From positions 2,294,001 to 2,358,000 of the forward strand of contig NZ_LT906438.1 in the NCBI RefSeq assembly GCF_900186955.1: a DNA stretch of 64,000 nt, given 5' to 3'. Of this stretch, positions 54,310 to 63,349 are shown piece by piece (the first letter of the stretch is position 1; each line of letters opens with the position of its first letter). This DNA is from Bacillus pumilus. GTDB lineage: Bacteria > Bacillota > Bacilli > Bacillales > Bacillaceae. A program made the position numbers and the translations under genes. The notes beneath the pieces are model-generated. The model was not told the origin of the DNA, searched no databases, and saw only the letters and a program-made list of their open reading frames with translations.

Positions 54310-55473
54310 TTAGCTCTCTTTTTTCTCTTGAATGGCCTGTTTCGCCATTTTTGATATCGTCATATCGTCCATTGGCGGGTTATGGAGCCCGGCACGAATA
54401 TCTCGATAGTAGCGCTGCAGTGGACAGTCTAGGCTTAAGCTTTTCGCACCCACTAAACGCATAGCTTTATCGACAACTTGCAAACTGTGATTAACGACGG
54501 TATGCTTTACAGCACCAAATTCATTGATTAACAGCTCTCTTTTCTCTGGCTTTTCATACAAAGTGGTCGTTGAGTAGATGACGTGGCGTGCTTGCTTTAA
54601 TAGTAAGTCGATTTCGCCAATCAGTGTTTGGACATTTGGCAGATCACTAATCGTTCCACTGATGCTGTTCGGTGAGTGGGTGATGGCATACTGAACAGCA
54701 TAGTCTCTTGCCGCTTGCGCAATCCCTAAATAGCAGGAAGGAATATGTGCAATCCAAGGATTTAGCGTAACACCCCGCGGCCCTTTTTGCACCTCCACAA
54801 GCATGTCATCTGAAACCTTCACCTGATCTAAGATTAAATCATGACTTTCAGTTCCTCTCATGCCCACAACATTCCACGTTTCTTCTATTGAAACACCTTC
54901 TGTCTCACGATGAATTAAGAAGAAGCCCATGGCCTCTTTTTCCTCGATCCATACGCCGACTAAAAAGTATGTAAGTGCTGGTGACATCGTTGTGAAAATT
55001 TTACGTCCATTGATGATCCACTCATTACCTGATCTAGTGGCTGTTGTCCCAGGCTTCCCGCCTCTTGTTGGACTGCCTGTCTGCGCCTCGCTCACGGCAC
55101 GGTTGACAAGGGCGCCCTTCTTCACTTCTTCCGCAAAGAATTGTAGCTGCTGCTCATTCCATTGTTTCTTTTCGTAAATTTCGCCTACAACCCCTTGGTG
55201 CCAGCCGATTGATAAAGTAGTTGCTCCGTCCATACTGCCGAGCGTCTCTTGAAACAGAACCATATCCGTGACAGATTGACCTCCGCCTCCGTATTCAGCA
55301 GGAAGAGACAACGTCGTATAGCCCATCTCTACTAATGATTCAATATTTTTTTCAGGAAAATAAGCGCCTTCATCATGTTCTTTTGCCGTTTGTTCGATCG
55401 TTTCACGAAGAGATTCCAGTTGATTGAGCCATGTTTTTTGAAAATCGGTATCGACAAATAATGCTTTAGACAA
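54310..55473 (-). CDS. Acyl-CoA dehydrogenase-like flavoprotein
   Basis: 387 aa, acyl-CoA dehydrogenase fold (YdbM/SfnC-like). LSLPAEYGGGG, RAVSEAQTGSPTRGGKPGTT, WIINGRKIFTT, GMRGTESHDLILDQVKV and a C-terminal helical bundle. The usual catalytic Glu in the C-terminal domain is not obvious. TTG start at 55473. Divergent from an amino-acid ABC importer; in related Bacillus loci such pairs belong to sulfur scavenging under CymR, which would make it a monooxygenase-like or desulfurising enzyme rather than a beta-oxidation enzyme. Confidence 0.8.
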   Translation of the reverse strand: MSKALFVDTDFQKTWLNQLESLRETIEQTAKEHDEGAYFPEKNIESLVEMGYTTLSLPAEYGGGGQSVTDMVLFQETLGSMDGATTLSIGWHQGVVGEIYEKKQWNEQQLQFFAEEVKKGALVNRAVSEAQTGSPTRGGKPGTTATRSGNEWIINGRKIFTTMSPALTYFLVGVWIEEKEAMGFFLIHRETEGVSIEETWNVVGMRGTESHDLILDQVKVSDDMLVEVQKGPRGVTLNPWIAHIPSCYLGIAQAARDYAVQYAITHSPNSISGTISDLPNVQTLIGEIDLLLKQARHVIYSTTTLYEKPEKRELLINEFGAVKHTVVNHSLQVVDKAMRLVGAKSLSLDCPLQRYYRDIRAGLHNPPMDDMTISKMAKQAIQEKKES

Positions 55474-55519
55474 AACGTATCCAACTCCTCTATATCTCAC
55501 AATCTATGATATCTGATTT

Positions 55520-55531
55520 TTCCAATCGGAA
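55520..55531. promoter_or_regulatory. Palindrome in the divergent promoter region
   Basis: TTCC-aatc-GGAA lies between the divergent genes, 15 bases before the -35 of the ABC operon. It resembles part of the CymR box, but the match is incomplete. Confidence 0.35.
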
Positions 55532-55545
55532 TAAATAAAACACAC

Positions 55546-55574
55546 TTTACTTATAGGATTTAATGTGTTAAATT
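55546..55574 (+). promoter_or_regulatory. Predicted promoter of the ABC importer
   Basis: TTTACT (55546-55551), 17 bases, TAAATT (55569-55574). The leader to the start at 55618 would be about 37 bases. Confidence 0.5.
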
Positions 55575-55617
55575 TTATCAATATTAAGTACATATGTCAA
55601 AGGAACGTGATGCTTTT

Positions 55618-56382
55618 ATGATTTCAGCTACTAATCTACATAAATCTTATGGGCAGACCCATGTGTTAAAAGGCATTGATTTCACCGTACAAGAAGGTGA
55701 AGTGGTCGCCATTATTGGACCGAGCGGGTCAGGAAAAACAACACTTCTTCGCAGCTTAAACAGCCTCGATATTCCAGACAAAGGTGAGCTGACGGTTGGT
55801 GAAGCCACGATTCAATTTGAACGATATCATAAAAAAGATCTGCTAAAACTCAGGCAGCAATCCTCCATGGTGTTTCAGCATTATCACTTGTTTCAGAATA
55901 AACGAGCACTTGAAAATATTACAGAAGGATTGATCGTGTCTCAAAACATGTCTAAAAAAGAAGCTGAAAAGGTCGGGGAGCAATTTTTAACGCGGATTGG
56001 ACTGCTTCATAAAAAAGATGCATTTCCGAGTGAATTATCCGGCGGTCAGCAGCAGCGAATTGGTATAGCCCGCGCACTTGCGATGAACCCTTCAGTGCTT
56101 TTGTTTGATGAACCTACGTCGGCACTGGACCCAGAGATGGTAGGAGAAATTCTAGAAATGATCAAAGATATTGCAAGTCAAGGCATGACAATGGTCATTG
56201 TGACGCATGAAATTTCTTTTGCAAAGGACGTGGCGGATACGGTGATCTTTATGGCAGATGGCGAAATCGTTGAAAAAGGCTCACCAGAAGACGTCCTATT
56301 GAAGCCACAGCATGAACGAACGAAACAATTTTTATCAAGAATTCATCGCGGCATGTGGCAAGAATCGGAGAAAGACAAATGA
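55618..56382 (+). CDS. Amino-acid ABC transporter ATPase (TcyN-like)
   Basis: 254 aa polar-amino-acid ATPase. Walker [11 protein letters not shown]-loop VFQHYHLF, signature LSGGQQQR, Walker [13 protein letters not shown], switch His in VTHEI. Best match in layout to TcyN/YxeO, which power cystine or S-modified cysteine uptake. Start at 55618: AAAGGA lies 12 bases ahead; the upstream ATG at 55594 has no SD. Its stop overlaps the start of the next gene (ATGA). Confidence 0.92.
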   Translation: MISATNLHKSYGQTHVLKGIDFTVQEGEVVAIIGPSGSGKTTLLRSLNSLDIPDKGELTVGEATIQFERYHKKDLLKLRQQSSMVFQHYHLFQNKRALENITEGLIVSQNMSKKEAEKVGEQFLTRIGLLHKKDAFPSELSGGQQQRIGIARALAMNPSVLLFDEPTSALDPEMVGEILEMIKDIASQGMTMVIVTHEISFAKDVADTVIFMADGEIVEKGSPEDVLLKPQHERTKQFLSRIHRGMWQESEKDK

Positions 56383-57239
56383 AACAAAAGACAGCATTCA
56401 TGATGTCCGGTGTCCTTCTGCTTTTTCTTTCTCTGATGGGCTGCAGCAGTGTGAAAACCACGACCGACGATGGCAGAAAAATTGTAAAAGTCGCACTGAG
56501 TGCAGAGGTCAATCCACCCTTTTTAGCAACAAATGACCGAAACGAACCGATTGGCTATAACATTGATTATTTAAATGAAGTGGAAAATAGACTTCCTCAC
56601 GTACATTTTGATTACATTTTTGGCGAGGAAGAATCGAATTTAATTGGTGTAGGCGCAGGGAAGTTTGAAATGGCGGCTAATTGGTTTTTTAGTAATCCTG
56701 AACGTGAAAAGCGTTTCCTTTACCCTAAGGTTCCGTATGGTTATTCGATGACAGGTTTAATTGTGAATGAATCAGACAAAGAGATTCGATCGCTTGATGA
56801 TATGACATCTAAAAAGCTGGCTCCTGTCAGCCCTAGCGGAGGCTTGCGTTCGATTTTAAATCAATATAATAAAGAACATGATCCGGATATTCCGCTGACG
56901 ACTATTGAGAGCCCTTCAAATGAACTTAACTTAAAGCGCGTTGAAAGCGGACGATCAGATGCAGCATTTATGAACATTTCAACCTTTGATACCATTCAAA
57001 AGCATTTAAACCTGAAGGTCAGAGTTGGCGGCATTGTGTCAAAGGAGCCTATCTATCTTGTCTTACAGCCAAGCGAGAAGCAGCTTGCAGAAGATTTGGA
57101 CCGAATCACCCAAGAGATGATTGATGATGGAACACTGCCTAAGCTGGCGAAAAAGTGGTTTGGGGTTGATTTCTTTCAAGATATTGATGACATCTCAGAG
57201 CAAGGCGATCAAAATGAAGAAAGGAAGGAAGCGTCATGA
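56379..57239 (+). CDS. Amino-acid ABC transporter lipoprotein (substrate binding)
   Basis: 286 aa, SBP_bac_3 family. Lipobox LSLMGC gives the lipid-anchored Cys near residue 22; [20 protein letters not shown] is the first strand, and [20 protein letters not shown] the hinge region. The binding-site Arg and Asp of the family can be placed but do not fix the ligand. Coupled by ATGA overlaps to both neighbours. Confidence 0.9.
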   Translation: MKQKTAFMMSGVLLLFLSLMGCSSVKTTTDDGRKIVKVALSAEVNPPFLATNDRNEPIGYNIDYLNEVENRLPHVHFDYIFGEEESNLIGVGAGKFEMAANWFFSNPEREKRFLYPKVPYGYSMTGLIVNESDKEIRSLDDMTSKKLAPVSPSGGLRSILNQYNKEHDPDIPLTTIESPSNELNLKRVESGRSDAAFMNISTFDTIQKHLNLKVRVGGIVSKEPIYLVLQPSEKQLAEDLDRITQEMIDDGTLPKLAKKWFGVDFFQDIDDISEQGDQNEERKEAS

Positions 57240-57934
57240 CGTTTACAGCTGGAGATTGGCTGCGCATTTTTTTACAGGTGCTTGAACGCCTGCCACTCAC
57301 TTTTTTCATTATTATCGTGTCATTGTTTTTTGCCATCATCATCGGCTTGCTATTTGCATGTATTCGTATCAAACAAATCCCAGTACTGAAGCAATTGGCT
57401 GTTATTTATTTATCTTTTACACGGAGTACGCCTTTAATTGTTCAGCTTTTCTTGATTTATTTTGGCCTGCCTCAGCTTTTGCTTGTGGCAGGGATTCAAA
57501 TCAATCATTGGGATCGTGTGCTATTTGTAATGATGACGTTTTCTTTACATACGGGCGCTTATTTATCTGAAGTCTTTCGCAGTGCGTATTCATCTGTCGG
57601 GAAGGATCAGCTCGAGGCCGCCTACATTGTTGGGATGACAGATACACAGGCGTTGATTAGGATCATTATCCCGCAGGCCTTCCTCATTGCACTGCCGAAC
57701 CTCGGAAATTACACCATTGATCTCGTGAAAGACACAGCGATTGCCTTTACAATCGGGCTCATTGATATCATGGGACAGGTGAAGATCATCTTAGGAAATA
57801 ACTACGGAATCGGTATGTTTGAGGTGTATGTGATCATTGCGATTGTGTATTGGCTCATTTGTATGAGTATTGAACTGATCACCATGCTGCTTGAAAGGAA
57901 ATTTGTAAAAGGCCGCACCAGCCTGTCACGTTAA
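57236..57934 (+). CDS. Amino-acid ABC transporter permease 1
   Basis: 232 aa, HisM-type permease with about five transmembrane segments. TRSTPLIVQLFLIYFGLPQL is the family N-terminal block and GKDQLEAAYIVGMTDTQALI the EAA loop that contacts the ATPase. Forms a heterodimer with the next gene product. Confidence 0.93.
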   Translation: MTFTAGDWLRIFLQVLERLPLTFFIIIVSLFFAIIIGLLFACIRIKQIPVLKQLAVIYLSFTRSTPLIVQLFLIYFGLPQLLLVAGIQINHWDRVLFVMMTFSLHTGAYLSEVFRSAYSSVGKDQLEAAYIVGMTDTQALIRIIIPQAFLIALPNLGNYTIDLVKDTAIAFTIGLIDIMGQVKIILGNNYGIGMFEVYVIIAIVYWLICMSIELITMLLERKFVKGRTSLSR

Positions 57935-57947
57935 GGAGGCAATTTTG

Positions 57948-58661
57948 ATGCAAACCATTGATATTCCATTTGCGATTGACCAAGTACCTCTTATTCTAAA
58001 AGGCGTTCCTTTTACTTTATTGATTGCACTCGTTTCCATGGCTGTAAGCCTAATGATTGGATCTGTTTTTGCTTTCATTCGTCTCTTTCGCATTCCTGTA
58101 CTCAGGCAGCTTGTGACGCTTTATGTCTCCTTTTTTAGAGGAACACCTCTTATTGTTCAGTTGTTCGCTTTCTTTTATGGACTTCCTTTTGTTCTAACCA
58201 AAGTGAACGATACATTCGGGCTGACCTTTCATCCAGATATGGTCTCCCCATTAGCTGTTGCCCTTATTACATTCAGCCTCCATTCAGCCGCCCATTTAAC
58301 AGAGGTTGTTCGGAGTGCACTTCTTGCGGTAGACAAAGGGCAGCTTGAAGCAGCAAAAATTGTGGGGATGACGACACGCCAAGCAATGATGCGCATTATT
58401 TTGCCACAGGCATTTGTGGTAGCCCTGCCGAACTTAGGCAATCAGCTCATTCAGCTATTAAAAGCCACCTCTCTTTCGTTTACAATTGGAGTACTTGAAA
58501 TCATGGGGATTTCCCGGATTATTGCAAATGATGGCTATCAGTTTTTAGAAACATACCTCGTATCTGCGTTGATCTATTGGCTGCTGAGCATTTTCTTTGA
58601 ACTAGCTTTTGCTTTATTAGAGAAACGAGTCAGCGTGTACGGAAGATCTCTTGGACGATAA
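57948..58661 (+). CDS. Amino-acid ABC transporter permease 2
   Basis: 237 aa, HisM-type permease. FRGTPLIVQLFAFFYGLP and the EAA loop KGQLEAAKIVGMTTRQAMMR. ATG 57948 with AAGGAGG 8 bases upstream, one codon after a TTG in the same frame. Closes the four-gene importer. Confidence 0.93.
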   Translation: MQTIDIPFAIDQVPLILKGVPFTLLIALVSMAVSLMIGSVFAFIRLFRIPVLRQLVTLYVSFFRGTPLIVQLFAFFYGLPFVLTKVNDTFGLTFHPDMVSPLAVALITFSLHSAAHLTEVVRSALLAVDKGQLEAAKIVGMTTRQAMMRIILPQAFVVALPNLGNQLIQLLKATSLSFTIGVLEIMGISRIIANDGYQFLETYLVSALIYWLLSIFFELAFALLEKRVSVYGRSLGR

Positions 58662-58687
58662 AAAAGAGAATGGCTTTTGCCATTCCC
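58661..58687. terminator. Terminator between the importer and bdhA
   Basis: GAATGGC, loop tttt, GCCATTC; the A-run on its left gives U residues for bdhA on the minus strand, with a weaker T-tract on the plus strand. Confidence 0.8.
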
Positions 58688-58700
58688 CTTCGTTGTCTTA

Positions 58701-59741
58701 CTATTCAGCACTAACTAAAATTTTCACTTGATCTTTTTCATTGATTAATGCATGGAAACCATCTTCGATCACATCATCCAACTTGATTTTCTTTGTGACG
58801 AGCGTATCAGCAGAGAAATAGCCTTTTCTCATTAAGTTTAATACAGATGGGAATACGTCTCTGTAGCCGATAATTCCTTTGACTGTACGTTCTTTAATGA
58901 CAATGTCATTTGGCATAATTTCTGCGCCTTTTTCCCAAATACTCACAATGACTGTTTCACCTGAAATTCTAGTTGATTGGATTGCTTGCTTCAATACAAC
59001 AGGTACACCTGTCACTTCAAAAGAAACATCGACGCCACCGTTTGTACGGCGTGCAATTTCTTGAACAACATCTTCATATTGAGAAGGATCAACAATGATC
59101 GCTCCAAGCTCTTTCGCTTTTTCTTGGCGTTCTTTAGATAATTCTACTGCGTAAATATCAGTAGCACCAGCTGCTTTTAATGCTTCAATAACAAGCAAGC
59201 CAATTGGTCCGCAACCAAACACAGCCGCTGTATCGCCAGCTTGTACTTTACTAGAACGAACCGCATATAAAGCAACTGCTGAAGGCTCTACAAGTGCCCC
59301 TTGCTCATATGAAATTTCGTCTGGTAATAAATGAAGTAATTCTTCATCGACAGATACATATTCAGAGAATCCACCGCCGCCTCCGGCAAGTCCTAAAAAG
59401 CCCATGTTTTCATCTAAGTTGTAAGCACCTTGATGTCCGTGAGTTGCAAAAATAGGCTCAACAACCACTCGATCGCCTACTTTGTAATTGCTGACGTCTT
59501 CTCCTACTTCAACAACCTCACCAGAAAATTCATGTCCCAGTGTAATAGGGGCTTTTTCTTTTGTCAGTGGATGAGGTTCATTCACTGGAATGAAGATAGG
59601 TCCTCCTAGATATTCATGTAAATCACTACCACAAATGCCGCACCATTTTACTTTCAGTTTCACTTTTCCTGGAGCAACTTTTGGTTCATCAATTTCCTCT
59701 AGTCGAATGTCCTTTTGATCGTGCCAGCGTAGTGCTTTCAT
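58701..59741 (-). CDS. bdhA: (R,R)-2,3-butanediol / acetoin dehydrogenase
   Basis: Zinc MDR enzyme, 346 aa, same length as B. subtilis BdhA; reduces acetoin to 2,3-butanediol in overflow metabolism. CGICGSDLHEYLGGPIFIP, LGHEFSGEVVEVG (catalytic zinc), AAVFGCGPIGLLVIEALKAA (NAD site). The usual structural-zinc Cys cluster is replaced by the YNLDENMGFLGLAGGGGGFS loop, as in BdhA. AAAGGAG 9 bases before ATG 59741. Confidence 0.92.
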   Translation of the reverse strand: MKALRWHDQKDIRLEEIDEPKVAPGKVKLKVKWCGICGSDLHEYLGGPIFIPVNEPHPLTKEKAPITLGHEFSGEVVEVGEDVSNYKVGDRVVVEPIFATHGHQGAYNLDENMGFLGLAGGGGGFSEYVSVDEELLHLLPDEISYEQGALVEPSAVALYAVRSSKVQAGDTAAVFGCGPIGLLVIEALKAAGATDIYAVELSKERQEKAKELGAIIVDPSQYEDVVQEIARRTNGGVDVSFEVTGVPVVLKQAIQSTRISGETVIVSIWEKGAEIMPNDIVIKERTVKGIIGYRDVFPSVLNLMRKGYFSADTLVTKKIKLDDVIEDGFHALINEKDQVKILVSAE

Positions 59742-59811
59742 GTGTAAGACTCCTTTTCTCATCAATTTCATTAACTTACTTAAATAATCATAACATAATT
59801 TTTTTAATTTT

Positions 59812-61032
59812 CTAAGTAGGATGCACTATCTTTTTGCCAGTCAATGAACGAAAGATGACAAAACATAGCAATAAACAGACAAGAAGCATACATACACACC
59901 CGGTGACAACGGAGGTTCGGATTGATAAAACATGTGCAAGTCCACCAGAGACACCTGTCAGCATGATCGTCAGAATAGCTTCAATCAAAGCATAAAAACT
60001 GGCTACCCTCCCCATCACCTCTACCGGGATATTCGTTTGATAGAAAGTCATAAAACCTGTGTTCGCAAAAGCTAAAAAGAATGCTAATATAAAAAATCCA
60101 ACAGCGGCTGCAAACAATGTGCTGGAAAAAGCATAAATGAGATAGCCACATGCCACAAACAAACTGCCAATCCCTAGCATGATCGAAACAGGCAGCCTTT
60201 CCACAATCACCGAATTGAGACCTGCCCCTGCGATAATGCCTGCCCCAGCTATACTCACAAGAAGACCATATTGTGTATCAGTTAGGAGCAGCACTTCTTT
60301 TGCAAAGGCAGTTTCAAGAGAGTCAATGGCAGTAGGAAGTACCGTGATAGCGGCACTAAATAACAAATACACCGCCATAACTTGGTGTGATGTCAAACTA
60401 AACCGAAGAACAAGCTTCGCATCCTCTTTTAACATTGAAAGGGTAAAGCCCTTTTGGTTAGCATCTTGTTTGAGCAAATTCGGTAAACACATCGTGAACA
60501 GAGCAGATACCAATAGACAAATCGCATTGATATAAATTGAAAAAACAGGTGTACCGATTAAAAAAAGCAGACCTGCTGCAGCGGGTCCAAGTAAAAATCC
60601 ACCCGATTGTAATAATGAGCGAATGGCATTAAACCGTTTTCGGTTATTCGCTGGGATCAATCCTGTCATATAGACCATCGAAGCTGGATGAAACATCGCT
60701 TGTGCCATTTGAATAAGAAACACCATCACATACAGGGTAAGCAGATGTCCTGAAAGTAACGCAAAGGGTATACATGCGATCAAGATTGCCCGGCTGATAT
60801 CTAAGCTGATCATCGCTTTCCGCTGATTCAACCTATCAATCAAACTGCCAGACCAGCTGTTTGTCAAAAGAGAAGCAACTGGTCTCATCATATAGACAGC
60901 CGTTACAGCAAGCACAGAGCCCGTTTCTTGAAAAATGAGTAGATGGAGCGCAATCATATAAATCCATTCTCCTATGTTCGCAATTCCGATGGCTCCAAGT
61001 AGCAAACTCATATTCCGCCAATGTTTTTTCAT
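59812..61032 (-). CDS. MFS exporter behind a T-box leader
   Basis: 406 aa, about 12 transmembrane segments, MFS drug-exporter style: GEWIYMIALHLLIFQETGSV, SWSGSLIDRLNQRKAM (loop 2-3) and a duplicated half further on. AGGGGG 7 bases before ATG 61032. Being controlled by an amino-acyl-tRNA-sensing leader, it probably moves an amino acid or an amino-acid-like antimetabolite; direction and substrate are unknown. Confidence 0.87.
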   Translation of the reverse strand: MKKHWRNMSLLLGAIGIANIGEWIYMIALHLLIFQETGSVLAVTAVYMMRPVASLLTNSWSGSLIDRLNQRKAMISLDISRAILIACIPFALLSGHLLTLYVMVFLIQMAQAMFHPASMVYMTGLIPANNRKRFNAIRSLLQSGGFLLGPAAAGLLFLIGTPVFSIYINAICLLVSALFTMCLPNLLKQDANQKGFTLSMLKEDAKLVLRFSLTSHQVMAVYLLFSAAITVLPTAIDSLETAFAKEVLLLTDTQYGLLVSIAGAGIIAGAGLNSVIVERLPVSIMLGIGSLFVACGYLIYAFSSTLFAAAVGFFILAFFLAFANTGFMTFYQTNIPVEVMGRVASFYALIEAILTIMLTGVSGGLAHVLSIRTSVVTGCVCMLLVCLLLCFVIFRSLTGKKIVHPT

Positions 61033-61057
61033 CACTTTTCCCCCTATTTGTCATAAA

Positions 61058-61318
61058 AAAATCCCGTCCCCAAGACATTTCTGTCTTGAGGACGGGATTT
61101 ACTCCGCGTTGCCACCTCAGTTTATTCATCTGTTACCAAATGAACCTTAGCAGGTCATCATGAACCCATCTCTGTAACGGGAGAATGTCGCCGCACCACC
61201 ATCCGAAGGAATCCGGTGCAGAGCTAAGAGGCTTGGTTCTATCATGCTGCCCGGCTCCTTCTCAGCTTCACGGAGTTCTCTGTGCGGGACGGTTCATGAT
61301 GTACTCTTCTCTATTAGC
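61058..61318 (-). ncRNA. T-box riboswitch leader
   Basis: Minus strand. Stem I base GCTAA/TTAGC, 5' loop-E strand AGTA and upper helix ATCATG/CATGAT are present; the 3' specifier side reads AGAACCAAGC. The conserved T-box AGGTGGCAACGCGG is at 61104-61117, and a strong terminator, AAATCCCGTCC pairing with GGACGGGATTT plus seven U (61058-61103), competes with the antiterminator. The codon is AAC, ACC or CCA by position; the UGGC bulge asks for a tRNA with discriminator G, which favours Asn (AAC). Confidence 0.93.
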
Positions 61319-61404
61319 GCTATGTCTTTATTTCATCACAATCTTCAGCTGAATTGTTACATATTGTACTGCGCCTTGATCACAGCGTCAACGTTTTTTT
61401 CAAG

Positions 61405-62154
61405 CTAATCAGCATAGATCATTTTTCTGGTCATGCCACCATCAACGACTAAATCTGTGCCAGTCACAAATTGATTATCCTCATCGGTTAAATAAAAGCA
61501 AGCCTTCACAATATCATTTGGCGTGCCGACTCGATTGGAAAGATGCTGCTGATGGTCGATCTCTCGAAGATTCTCCTCATCCTTCGTTTCAATCCATCCA
61601 GGTGAAATGCTATTCACCGTGATATGATCCGGACTAAAAGAAGTCGCTAAGGCATGGGTCAACGCAGATATTCCGCCTTTTGATGCAGCATATGCTTCTG
61701 TATTTGGCTCTGACATGGTCGCGCGGGTAGATGAAATGTTCACAATAGAACCGCCTTTTGGATTTTCTTTTATATAACGTGCTGCTTCTCTTGCACATAA
61801 AAAAGTCCCTCTTAGGTTCGTTTGTAACACACGATCCCACTCATCGATCGTTAATTCATAAGGCGACACGGTACACATGACACCAGCATTATTAATGAGA
61901 ATATCAATCGTTTTACAGCGCTCCACCGCAAACGACATTAAGTGCTGAATATCCGTTTCTTGCGTCACATCTGTTTTCTTAAAATAAGCTTCTAACGATT
62001 CTTTTTTTAGCTCTTCCTCCAATCGCTTCCCCTTCTCTTCATCTATATCTGCAAGCACCACTCGCGCTCCTTCTTTTGCATAGCCCCAGGCGATCATTTC
62101 ACCAATTCCATTGGACGCGCCTGTGATGATGACGGTTTTATTGTGAAAGTTCAA
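61405..62154 (-). CDS. Short-chain dehydrogenase, glucose-dehydrogenase type
   Basis: 249 aa SDR. IITGASNGIGEMIAWGYAKE (cofactor), VLADIDEEKG (Asp suggests NAD), ILINNAGVM, NISSTRA (Ser), YAASKGG (YxxxK), VVDGGMTRKMI end. TTG start with AAAGG 11 bases upstream. Stands alone between the T-box leader and the ABC permeases. Substrate unknown. Confidence 0.88.
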   Translation of the reverse strand: MNFHNKTVIITGASNGIGEMIAWGYAKEGARVVLADIDEEKGKRLEEELKKESLEAYFKKTDVTQETDIQHLMSFAVERCKTIDILINNAGVMCTVSPYELTIDEWDRVLQTNLRGTFLCAREAARYIKENPKGGSIVNISSTRATMSEPNTEAYAASKGGISALTHALATSFSPDHITVNSISPGWIETKDEENLREIDHQQHLSNRVGTPNDIVKACFYLTDEDNQFVTGTDLVVDGGMTRKMIYAD

Positions 62155-62248
62155 GTGTATCCAATCCTTTCTCCATCAGATGTTGTCGTCTATCATATCA
62201 TTTTGAAGAGTACGCATGAATAAAAAACTAAAATGGAATGAAAAGTGA

Positions 62249-63349
62249 TTAATAGGTGCGGATATTTTTCAAACCAATCACCATAAAGACAATTGTAAAA
62301 GCAGCTAAAATTGTTATGTCAAATAATAAGATAGTGTGATTGACAGTACCGCTCATAATCTCACCAAAACCAGACATCATCCATGTTTGCGGTATAGCCA
62401 ACGAGATCTTCTTCATCATGTCTGGAACGATATCTAATGGCCAATAAATACCGCCTAGCATGCAAGTTCCTACAATGATAATGGCACTAAATACTTCAGC
62501 TTGCTTTTTTGTATGAGATAAGGTTGCAATCATAAAACCTAAACTCACAACAAGACCAATAACGAATGATCCAAACACTAAAATAAGCATAAAGTTTCCT
62601 AAGTATACATTGAAGAATAGTAATAAGACGGTCAGAAGAACACCCAATTGTATCCATCCAAGAAGAAAATAAGCTATGAAATAGCCCAATAGCACAGATA
62701 TTTTCTGGATGGGACTTGAAAGCAATCTTTGCCATGTATAATCTTTATACTCTAAATGAATGGATGATACAGAGCTTGAAATCGCAAACATCATAAACAT
62801 AATAGTAAAGCCAAGCGGTATTAAATTCGGTTGCTGACTTGTTTCAACCAATGAAATGGTGCCAGATTCATTTAACTTGTTTAAAGCATTGGTGAGAGAA
62901 ACACTTTTCTGCTCTTTCACACCCTGATTGATTTGATAAATGATGGTCGCTGTCTCTTTTAAATAGGGAGATAAGACTGCATATTCCTCAGTTTTCTTAT
63001 AAACTGTCACATCAAAAATCTCTTTATCTTTCAGATGGGACTTTAACGGGTTTGCGACTTTCACAGACGCAATGACCTTTTCTTCAGATACTAAATCTTT
63101 TGCATCGCTTTCAGTCGCCTTTACCCAGAGGAATTTGGTGTTTTTTTCGAGAATTTGAAAAATTTCTTGATCAAGTTTACCTTGACTGGACTCTAGAATA
63201 AATGCAACTGTTGGTTTCTTTGTATCAGATGCGGTACTTCCAAAGATAAAACTAAATACAATTGGCATAATAAATAAAAAAATGAGCGTCAATGGGGACT
63301 TTAATGTTTCTTTTAGCTTTAAAGAAATAATGGCTGATATTTTATGCAT
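62249..63349 (-). CDS. ABC-2 type permease (LnrN-like)
   Basis: 366 aa. One N-terminal transmembrane helix (IFLFIMPIVFSFIFGSTA), a large extracytoplasmic domain to about residue 170, then five transmembrane segments ending MVIGLKNIRTY: the ABC2_membrane_3 layout of exporters for lipopeptides or polyenes, such as linearmycin resistance LnrMN. Start at 63349 overlaps the upstream permease stop by 8 bases; AAGGAAG upstream. Confidence 0.87.
   Translation of the reverse strand: MHKISAIISLKLKETLKSPLTLIFLFIMPIVFSFIFGSTASDTKKPTVAFILESSQGKLDQEIFQILEKNTKFLWVKATESDAKDLVSEEKVIASVKVANPLKSHLKDKEIFDVTVYKKTEEYAVLSPYLKETATIIYQINQGVKEQKSVSLTNALNKLNESGTISLVETSQQPNLIPLGFTIMFMMFAISSSVSSIHLEYKDYTWQRLLSSPIQKISVLLGYFIAYFLLGWIQLGVLLTVLLLFFNVYLGNFMLILVFGSFVIGLVVSLGFMIATLSHTKKQAEVFSAIIIVGTCMLGGIYWPLDIVPDMMKKISLAIPQTWMMSGFGEIMSGTVNHTILLFDITILAAFTIVFMVIGLKNIRTY

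Noticed and set aside
61058..61103. Simple terminator of the SDR gene
   Set aside because: The hairpin is preceded by the conserved T-box and Stem I elements and lies upstream of the MFS start, so it belongs to a riboswitch.
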